DNA of 64,000 nucleotides from Halorientalis marina (GTDB lineage: Archaea > Halobacteriota > Halobacteria > Halobacteriales > Haloarculaceae), in the NCBI RefSeq assembly GCF_023028345.1, contig NZ_CP095490.1:310001-374000 (forward strand), given 5' to 3'. The position numbers were made by a program, and so were the translations under genes. Within the stretch, counting starts at the first letter, position 1, and each line of letters begins with the position of its first letter. A model generated the notes under the pieces. It ran no database searches and had not been told where the DNA came from. It worked only from the letters and a program-made list of their open reading frames with translations. Positions 7,300-15,100 of the stretch are shown in pieces.

Positions 7300-9250
7300 T
7301 TTGGATTGGTCCGTTTCGGACAGTACCGAACACCTTCCAATGGAGATGAATCCGTACACGAGTCAGATTTAGGGTGTTCCAGTGATCTCAAGTAACACCT
7401 CCCGCCGTGATGTTTTTCGACAAATAGCTCAGCGTCCACACGTTGATTGGCCAGCATACGACTCAACCTCACTGTACGATCGGAGTTCCCTGACAGCACT
7501 CTCCGAAGATATTCGCACCGTCTCTGGAGCTTGGTTCAACCACCACTCCCACGACTCTGTTGAGGCGTTCGTCTGTCAGTATCCCCTTTCCTACGTGGTT
7601 TTCGACCCACACGACCAGTACTCCGGTCCAACTCGGTACGAGATGCCACAACTCTTCAGGGTTTTCTTGCTGAAAGAAGTGTACGGTTGGAACCACGAAA
7701 CAGCGCTTGTCGACTATCTCCGGCAACACTCAGAAACCCGTGGCTCGCTCGGGTTCGAATCCGTTCCCGATCAGTCGACGCTCTGGCGCAGTTGGAACAG
7801 CCGCTTCAATGCCGACCTACGTGAGACAGTCGAGAGAACGGCGCGGACGGTTCTCATCAACGCACAGAAGGCAGGAGTTACAGTTCCCCGTGACCCGGAA
7901 CGGGAGCTCCAGTATTACGACGACGAGTCCGGAGAGACCAATCCGGACGATCAGACTATTTTGGAACAGGCAGCGAAGATCAGCGACCACATCAGCCGCG
8001 TTGTCTTCCCGGCATTCTCGCTGAGCCGTGGCGAGGGCTGTGAGATTCACGAGAACGCCTACTGGGACTTACAGACGTATCTCGGACTTCGCGAGCGCCT
8101 CGCGGCCAATGAGGGTGCTCGTAGCTTCACCTACGAATCGCCTCGTGAGCGGACACCGTTAGGGCACGCCCATCGCGAGCAAGTTCGTGACCTCTCAATT
8201 GCGGAGACCCGAGAGATGTACCGACAGGCCATCGGAAGGCTTCTGAACGAAGTTTCGGAGACAGAGCAGTTCTTCCGAGCTGGGATTGTTGCAATCGACA
8301 TTACTGAAGCTGATCCCTTCACGGGCGACCGCACCGGCTACGAGGACGAGATCATCGGGACGAAGGAGAAGACCGACGAATACGCCTACCAGTGGGCGAC
8401 GGTCCAGTTGGTCGGCAACGCCGTCCCAATCGTGCTGGACGCGCGCCCCGTCCGAAAGGGGGAAACCCGACTTGAAATCGTCGAGGACTTGCTGGACTCT
8501 GCCGAGGACCTCGTTCACGTCGATAACGTACTCATGGACCGGGAGTTCGATAGCCAGCACGTCCTGGATATGATTAGCCAGCGCGGGCTCTCGTACGTTG
8601 TACCGAAGCGGATGCAGACCAGCGAGAAAGCCCAAGCCAAGCGGTTGCTCCAACGAGGCCGGGATCGATATGAGACCGACCGTAAACTCCATCTGGGCAA
8701 GAACGAATGGCACGAGACGACGCTGATCTACCGCCGGAAAGAGAACACTGAGCACGATGATCACCGGCAGTACTCAGTGTTTATGACGAATCGGGGGAGC
8801 GGACACCTTACGGAGTACGGCCACCGCTGGGAGATCGAGAGCGGGTACAAATCGATTAAGCGGTTCATGGCTGCGACGACCTCGAAAGATTTCGGGCTCC
8901 GGTTCTTTTACTTCGCATTCGCTTGTCTCCTCTACTCAATCTGGCGGGCTGTCGATCTACTCGTCCAAGCCGAGTTGACTGGCGAGTATGAGCACTCACC
9001 GGTGATTACAGCGGACAACACGCTGACGCTGCTGAAGAAGGAAACTGGAATCGGGTAGTTAGGAACTCTGTTCGGGTTAGCGTGCCGTCTGAGTGGCTAC
9101 GCTGCTGGAAATCTCGAAAACTTGTCCATATAGTTGGGTGTATTACAAGAATAGCCGCTTGGAGGGCCATCTGGGGCAGTACCCGCTGACCGAATCGGTT
9201 ACATTCACGCATCAGAGCCCTGCTAAACCCGCTGTAGTCTCAACTTCCCG
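7300..9250 (+). mobile_element. Insertion sequence, copy 1 (ends approximate)
   Basis: The right boundary is inferred from similarity between sequence just before 9,250 and just before 20,265: both run through an AGCCC..., then GTAGTCTCA(A/T)CTTCCC block after the transposase stop. The left boundary could not be set because no matching inverted repeat was found upstream. No target-site duplication was identified. Confidence 0.5.
7382..9058 (+). CDS. DDE transposase (large haloarchaeal type), copy 1
   Basis: 558 residues from a GTG start (MISSNTSRRDVFRQIAQRPHVDWPAYDST). The DDE catalytic core can be read: Asp in AGIVAIDITEADPFTGDR, Asp in DNVLMDREFDSQHVL, and Glu in WEIESGYKSIKRFMAATTSKDFGLRFFYF, an IS4-superfamily-like Y(2)R(3)E(6)K arrangement. 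It is uninterrupted, so possibly active. A diverged copy lies at 18,384-20,066; the C-terminal ~70 residues of the two are almost identical. The 129 bp between the preceding gene and this start have no recognisable terminal repeat. Confidence 0.9.
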   Translation: MISSNTSRRDVFRQIAQRPHVDWPAYDSTSLYDRSSLTALSEDIRTVSGAWFNHHSHDSVEAFVCQYPLSYVVFDPHDQYSGPTRYEMPQLFRVFLLKEVYGWNHETALVDYLRQHSETRGSLGFESVPDQSTLWRSWNSRFNADLRETVERTARTVLINAQKAGVTVPRDPERELQYYDDESGETNPDDQTILEQAAKISDHISRVVFPAFSLSRGEGCEIHENAYWDLQTYLGLRERLAANEGARSFTYESPRERTPLGHAHREQVRDLSIAETREMYRQAIGRLLNEVSETEQFFRAGIVAIDITEADPFTGDRTGYEDEIIGTKEKTDEYAYQWATVQLVGNAVPIVLDARPVRKGETRLEIVEDLLDSAEDLVHVDNVLMDREFDSQHVLDMISQRGLSYVVPKRMQTSEKAQAKRLLQRGRDRYETDRKLHLGKNEWHETTLIYRRKENTEHDDHRQYSVFMTNRGSGHLTEYGHRWEIESGYKSIKRFMAATTSKDFGLRFFYFAFACLLYSIWRAVDLLVQAELTGEYEHSPVITADNTLTLLKKETGIG

Positions 9251-9271
9251 AGCACCTGGTAGTTGAGACTA
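9235..9271. repeat. 11-bp inverted repeat at the right end of insertion sequence 1
   Basis: TAGTCTCAACT (9235-9245) and AGTTGAGACTA (9261-9271) are perfect inverted copies. The right arm as GTAGTTGAGACT occurs again at 10,087-10,098, on the other side of the toxin-antitoxin pair. Confidence 0.55.
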
Positions 9272-9325
9272 GCGTTCTCAATGCATATGGATCAGAGATC
9301 AAGCAGCCGAAATCTATTCGAGTTG

Positions 9326-9610
9326 TTAGTCGTCGTCTCCTCGATAGGCGTCGCCACCCCGCTTCTTGATTGTGAGTACGTAGAGAACCTTCTCACCACG
9401 ATCAGCACGACAGCCGAGACGAAATGGACCGATTCGAAGTTTCTGATGGGGCGCGCCCTCAAGCGGTTTCAGGTAGTCCGTCGGATCGCGCCACTGGTCG
9501 GTGACGATCTCGTCCAGTTTCGAGCTAATTCGCTCTTGCGCGTACTCGTCAAGGCCGTCGAACTGCCGGTTTGCGGTGTCGGTGAGTTCCCAGTCCCACG
9601 CCTCACTCAT
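9326..9610 (-). CDS. RelE/ParE-type toxin
   Basis: 94 residues (MSEAWDWELTDTANRQFDGLDEYAQERISSKL...YLKPLEGAPHQKLRIGPFRLGCRADRGEKVLYVLTIKKRGGDAYRG). The fold signature of RelE is clear: two N-terminal helices, then strands with LRIGPFRLGCRAD and a C-terminal KKR-x-YR tail that carries catalytic basic residues in RelE mRNA interferases. It overlaps the upstream antitoxin gene by 8 bp, as usual for these pairs. Confidence 0.85.
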   Translation of the reverse strand: MSEAWDWELTDTANRQFDGLDEYAQERISSKLDEIVTDQWRDPTDYLKPLEGAPHQKLRIGPFRLGCRADRGEKVLYVLTIKKRGGDAYRGDDD

Positions 9611-9881
9611 CGTCGCTGTTCCCGGCCAGCCCGTGATCTGCCTTCACTTCGTCGCTCGTCTGTGTTCTCCCTTCCTGAATGTCGACTTCACTTGCGAGCA
9701 TTGCCTTCAGATCTGCCCGGTTGAAATCGGGATGCTTGATTGCATCTCTGAGCACATCACGGATGAACTCGCTCCGACTGTTGTATCCTTCCTCCTGCCA
9801 GGTGCCGTCGACATCGGCGAGGAACGTCTCTGTCATCCGGATATTGACCGTCGTTTTCTCAGGGGATTCGGCTTCTGCCAT
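9603..9881 (-). CDS. Ribbon-helix-helix antitoxin
   Basis: 92 residues from the ATG ending at 9881 (MAEAESPEKTTVNIRMTETFLADVDGTWQEEGYNSRSEFIRDVLRDAIKHPDF). TTVNIRMTETFLADVD forms the DNA-binding ribbon and YNSRSEFIRDVLRDAI the second helix of an RHH/MetJ-Arc protein. The C-terminal half is acidic and should wrap the toxin. An upstream in-frame start at 9914 is possible but adds a non-RHH leader. It should bind its own promoter in the gap upstream. Confidence 0.85.
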   Translation of the reverse strand: MAEAESPEKTTVNIRMTETFLADVDGTWQEEGYNSRSEFIRDVLRDAIKHPDFNRADLKAMLASEVDIQEGRTQTSDEVKADHGLAGNSDDE

Positions 9882-10189
9882 GTCTTCGTGTTGAATCTGT
9901 GTAGCAATAACCATTACGCTTGATCTTCAGATCCGAGGTTTCACACACCAGGTTTCGAGTGAAAAGCCGGCCGCTATCTACTGGTTTTTCAGCGGAAGCA
10001 GTGGTGTGTCAGGGACTGGAGCACGAGCAAGCAGTCTCGACATTGTATCATATGCTGTTGTTCTCTAAGGTCTGGATATTTGCGCAGTAGTTGAGACTGC
10101 TGTTTCCCAGTGGTTCCAGAATCACAGAGTCGTGTGTCTTCCAGTGACGTGACCGAAGGACTCATCGGGAATCGAACACACGAGAGCCT
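9882..10189. other. Intergenic region upstream of the Bat-like gene
   Basis: No coding sequence is visible in these 308 bp. It must hold the divergent promoters for the toxin-antitoxin operon (-) and the Bat-like regulator (+). The only structure noted is GTAGTTGAGACT at 10,087-10,098, which repeats 9,259-9,270. Confidence 0.5.
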
Positions 10190-11857
10190 ATGGATAGCGA
10201 CGAGGGGTCGAGCTCACAGACAACTCCCGAACTGGAGGATGTCTCATCACTCGACCGGCTGCCATTGCACTCGACTGATCTGCTGACGTTGCTTGACCCG
10301 TCGGGTGTGGTGCTGTACGAGAGTCCGTCCATCGAGCGCCTCTACGGGTACGATCAAGAGGAACTGGTGGGCGAGCAGGTCGCCGAGTACTTCCACCCCG
10401 AGGACCGGGACCGCGTCGTCGAAGCATTCGCTGCAATCGTCTCCGAGGACGGCCAACACGTCGAGACGGTCGAATACCGCCACCTGATGGCAGACGGCTC
10501 CTACAGGTGGATCGAATCCGTCGGCTCCTCGGATCCGACGCCTGACGGGAATTACGTCATCAATTCCCGGGATATCTCCGAGCGGAAACAGCGCGAGCGT
10601 GCCCTCCAGCAGACCCGCGAACAGGTCCAGTCCGAACGGGACGGGAAAGAAGCCATCCGCCAGCTCCTCCTGCAGACCTCGACCGACACCGAAATCGCCG
10701 CGAGTGTCTGTCGCTTGCTCGTCGACGACTACGGCTACGAGGCGGCCTGGGTCGTCCGGAAGCAGGGGACACAGGGAGACGATCCGCATCCGGTGGTGAT
10801 CGCCGATCACGGATCGGACTGGGGTTTCCGGCGACCGGACGAGGACGGCAGCATCGACGCGGCGACACGACGGACACTCACCACTGACGACCCCGTGACG
10901 GTCACGATGGACGCCGACGAGGAGCCAGAGATTGGCGCCCAACTGGAGCAGTGTGGGCTGACCTCGGTCCGGTCGGTGCCGCTGGATCACGAGGGGCTGT
11001 CCTATGGCGCGCTCACTGTGGTCCGGACGGACGCTGGCAGCCCCGTGGCAGGACAGCTGGTCGACGAGGTGGCAGCAGCGCTCGCGTTCAAACAGCGGAT
11101 CCATCGCCAACAGGAAGCACTTGCCAGCGAAACCGTGACCGAACTCACGCTTCGATACTCGGGTGAGCACGTCCTGACGGCCCTATCGAGAGCGCTGGCT
11201 GCCCAGGAATACGACGACACCGACGGCGACTCCGCCGGCGAGAATAACGGCGACGAGATTGACGCCGAGGACGACAGCCCGGAAGTTGTCGTCGAGGAAC
11301 TGCAGGGCAGTGACGGTGTCACGTTCCTGCTCAAAACAGCGGACGTGGACGCCGAAACACTCCGGGCGACTGCAACAGGGCTCCCGTCGGTCCGGACGGC
11401 GACCGTCGTCACGGAGTCGGAGACGAGGACGGTCGTGTCGATTCGCACCGACGCCGGGTCGATCAGGGAACTCGTCGGTGGACACGGCGAGGTCCTGCGC
11501 TCGATTACCGCCCGTGACGGTCGCCTGGAACTAATCGTCGAGTTCCCACGCCGGACCGACCTCGGTGCAATCGTCGACGCCGTGCAGGACCACTGGCCGG
11601 AGGCGACCATGCACGCCTGCACCGAGCGGACCGTCGACGACGACCACCCGAGCGCGTTCAGCGGGCTGACGATAAAACAGGAAGACGCCCTCCGGGCGGC
11701 CTCGCTGGCGGGCTTTTTCGAGCGGCCACAGGAGGCCAGCGCCGAGGACGTGGCCGCGACGCTCGGCTCCTCGGCCTCGACGTTCCTCCATCACCTGCGC
11801 AACGCCGAACGGGCCGTCTTCGAGGATGTCTTCTCTCACGACGGGCGACTCGACTGA
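10190..11857 (+). CDS. Bat-like regulator: PAS, GAF and HTH-10 domains
   Basis: 555 residues. Domains in order: PAS near 30-140 (LTLLDPSGVVLYESPSIERLYGY...SRDISERKQRER), a short coiled linker, GAF near 155-300 (ATRRTLTTDDPVTV...CGLTSVRSVPLDHEGLSYGALTVV), an acidic linker near 345-370, the bacterio-opsin-activator central region, and the HTH-10 domain near 485-545 (SGLTIKQEDALRAASLAGFFERP...AATLGSSASTFLHHLRNAER). Such proteins are one-component sensors or regulators of gas vesicle, rhodopsin and redox genes; the ligand is unknown. A fragment of a close paralogue lies at 18,120-18,305. Confidence 0.9.
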   Translation: MDSDEGSSSQTTPELEDVSSLDRLPLHSTDLLTLLDPSGVVLYESPSIERLYGYDQEELVGEQVAEYFHPEDRDRVVEAFAAIVSEDGQHVETVEYRHLMADGSYRWIESVGSSDPTPDGNYVINSRDISERKQRERALQQTREQVQSERDGKEAIRQLLLQTSTDTEIAASVCRLLVDDYGYEAAWVVRKQGTQGDDPHPVVIADHGSDWGFRRPDEDGSIDAATRRTLTTDDPVTVTMDADEEPEIGAQLEQCGLTSVRSVPLDHEGLSYGALTVVRTDAGSPVAGQLVDEVAAALAFKQRIHRQQEALASETVTELTLRYSGEHVLTALSRALAAQEYDDTDGDSAGENNGDEIDAEDDSPEVVVEELQGSDGVTFLLKTADVDAETLRATATGLPSVRTATVVTESETRTVVSIRTDAGSIRELVGGHGEVLRSITARDGRLELIVEFPRRTDLGAIVDAVQDHWPEATMHACTERTVDDDHPSAFSGLTIKQEDALRAASLAGFFERPQEASAEDVAATLGSSASTFLHHLRNAERAVFEDVFSHDGRLD

Positions 11858-12149
11858 GCCGACGGCGCGTGGCTGTCCGCACATACTGGTTGTTTCGTTG
11901 TCACTGTTGCGTATATTTGCAAGCCATCTTTACACCGACATGATGCGTAGCGGACAGCAACGTGTATTTGCTAACGTGTCTCTGTGAGAGTCGGTCGCTG
12001 GGCACGAGCGCGGTCTACTCTACCGGCGGCCAGCATCGACAGACGACGGACAGCGGTGACAGGCACAAACATCGAATCGTTGGTTCCGCAACCGCAGCAG
12101 CGAGTCGCGTGAGCGGTCGGGCACGTCAGCGTCGGGGAGCGAGGCGGCC
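11858..12149. other. Intergenic region upstream of the giant adhesin
   Basis: 292 bp with no convincing gene. It presumably contains the terminator of the Bat-like gene and the adhesin promoter; an AT-rich patch at 11,909-11,935 (GCGTATATTTGC) is the best TATA candidate, far from the start codon. Confidence 0.35.
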
Positions 12150-15100
12150 GTGGTTCTGGCGGTGGTCGGCGTGACCCATAGGGCGGGCAGACTGCTGGCG
12201 GTGTATCTCGTCGGGCTGGTCGGACTGGCGCTGCTGGCGACAAGTACCGGGTTCGTCGGGACCGCGGCGGCGGGCAACACCGCCCCGGACTGTTCCACGG
12301 TGAGCTACAGCACCGACGGCTCAGGAAACTTGGAGGTCAGCACCATCGACGAACTCCAGTGTATCAACGAAAACCACGACGACGCGACTAGTCGCTCGGA
12401 CGCGCTGAGCAAGGACTACAAACTCGTCGCCGACATCGATGCTAGCGGGACGAGCAACTGGGACCCCGACGACGACTCGACGACGGAGGGCTTCGACCCC
12501 ATCGGTGACTCTGGGACGAAGTTCACGGGGACCTTCGACGGAGCAGGCTACGAGGTGTCCGGGCTCACTATCTCGCGTAGTGGGACGAACTACGTCGGCG
12601 CGTTCGGGTACATAGAATCCGGTGCCCTGGTCACTGACGTTACCTTTGCGAGTGCCGACATCACGGGGGGCGACCAGACCGGTGGCGTCGCCGGCAGGAA
12701 CGCAGGCGGGGACATCATCGAGACACGGGTGACTGGGTCGGTCAGCGGCGACAGGTACACCGGCGGCGTCGTCGGCCTCTCCGGCGGCGTCGTCAGACGG
12801 TCCGGGTCGACGGCGAGCGTCTCCGGCTCGGGAAATCAGGCTGGCGGACTCGTCGGCGAGAACAGAAATCTGATCGAACAGTCCTACGCGACAGGCAGCG
12901 TCAGTGGATCGTTCGACGTCGGTGGACTCGTCGGCAAGAACGACAACGGCGACAACGTGAAGTCGTCCTTTGCGACCGGCAGCGTCTCGGGGTCCAGCAC
13001 CCTCGGTGGACTCGTCGGGAACAACGCTGGGTCCGTCTCCAACTCATACTGGGACGCGGACGTGAACAGCAACGGTCAGGATGGTGCCAGCACTGGATCG
13101 TTCGACGCCACTGGACTCACCACCACGCAGATGCAACGGTTCGCACCGCAGTCGAACATGGGGGACCTTGACTTCGAGACGGTCTGGATCGTCACCAGTG
13201 GCTATCCGCGACTCGCCTGGGAAGGGGCGACGGCGCTCACCGTCGACAGCATTGAGGCCACCAGCCCGACCGTCGGCGAGGACGAATCGGGCACCATCAC
13301 CGTGACCGCAAAGGAGAGCGGCACCGACGCCGGCGAAGGCGTCACCGTCGAAGTCCTCGACGACGATGGCCTCGCTGGCTTCGCCGCGAGCGATACGAAA
13401 GTCACCGACACCAACGGCGAGGTCGAGTTCACCTTCGACGAACCGGACCATGGGAGTTACAGCCCCGAGTTCGCGTGGGCCGACGACACGAGCGTCTCTG
13501 TCACGCCGACCGTCACCGTTCAGGACGCGCCCGAGGTCACGTCTATCGAGCGGGCGAGCGGCGAATCGAACCCCACCAACGCCGACAGCGTCGACTTCGA
13601 CGTGACGTTCTCGGAGAGCGTCAGCGGTGTCGATGACGGTGATTTCACGCTTCACACCACGGACAGCGCGAGTGGCACCGTCCAGAGCTTCGGACCGACC
13701 ACGGCCGGTAACTCGATCACTGTCACGGTCGATTCGATTTCGGGCGACGGTGACATCCGGCTCGATCTGGACGACGACGACGGCATCACCAACGGCAACA
13801 GTGTCCCGCTGAGCGGTGAGGGAACCAGTGGCGGGAGTGGTGACGGCTCCTTCACCAGCGGCGAATCGTTCACCGTCGACAACACCAATCCGGGGTTCAG
13901 TGCTGGCTCCAGCAACAGCGCGTCGGTCGACGAGGAAAGCACAGCGAGCGATTTCCTCGACGTGGATGCCGGTGACGACGGCCCACCGGGCTCGGAAGTT
14001 TCGACGTACGCCCTGTCCAGCGCCGCCGGCAGCGACGCCGGACCGTTCAGCATCGACAGCAGTTCGGGTCAGCTTTCGCTCGACAGCGCACAGGACTTCG
14101 AGAACCCGGCCGACGACAACGGCGACGGCGACTACGAACTGGACGTGACGGCCACCGACGACGCGGGCAACACCGCCATCCAGTCCGTTACCGTTAGTAT
14201 CACCGACGTGAACGACCCACCGACACTGGATACCAACAGCGGTGTGACCGTCGACGAAGGGTCCAACGCGAACCAGATTCCGAACTCGGAGTTAGACGCC
14301 AGCGACCAAGATGGGGACTCGATCACCTACACGGTGACCGCTTCTCTCTCGGCGGGTGATCTGTTCATTGACGGGAGTGGCGGCGGGACTGACGACGGAA
14401 CGCTGGACGGCGAGTCTCCCATCGCCGCTTCTGACTCGTTCACCCAGGCCAACATCGACAACGGAAACCTGCTCTACAACCACGACGGTTCCGAGACCAC
14501 GAGTGACGATTTCGACTTCGACCTGTCGGACGGCAACGGTGGCTCCGTGACCGGAAAGACGTTCTCGATCACCGTCGACCCCGTCAACGACGCACCGACG
14601 CTGGCGGCGACTGGGACGAACCCGTCCTACACCGAAGACGGGAGTGCGGTCACCCTCTACATGTCGGCGTCGGCGTCCACCGTCGAGAGCGGGCAGCAAC
14701 TCACTGACGTCGAGATGACCGTGAGCAACGTGGCAGAACCAGCCCAAGAGACACTCACCATCGACGGCGAAGCGGTGACGCTGACCGACGGAAACAGCGG
14801 GACGACGGCGGCAAATAGCTTCGGGTACAGTGTCACACTCAGCGGTGGAACCGCGACGGTCACCGTCTCGAAGTCGGCGACGCCCGGGGAGTACGAGACC
14901 CTGATCAATGGTCTCCAGTACGAGCATACGGGCGACGACCCAAGTACGGGGTCCGACCGCGTGGTCAAACTCACGCAGGTCACCGACAGCGGCGGCACGG
15001 CAAACGGCGGTGAAGATACCACGAACCTCGATATCACCAGTACTGTCTCGCTCTCGGCTGTCAACGACGCGCCGACGCTGTCGGTCTCGACCAGCAACCC

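Noticed and set aside
7253..9275. Classical terminal inverted repeats for the two large insertion sequences
   Set aside because: The right ends of the two copies resemble each other, but no complementary left end could be found, so ends are given as approximate only.
9898..9911. 14-bp string TGTGTAGCAATAAC shared with 18,306-18,319 near the left edge of insertion sequence 2
   Set aside because: Matches of this length are expected by chance in 64 kb, and copy 1 of the insertion sequence lacks it.
10247..11170. 307-codon minus-strand frame opposite the Bat-like gene
   Set aside because: Antisense shadow; the plus strand encodes recognisable PAS, GAF and HTH-10 domains.
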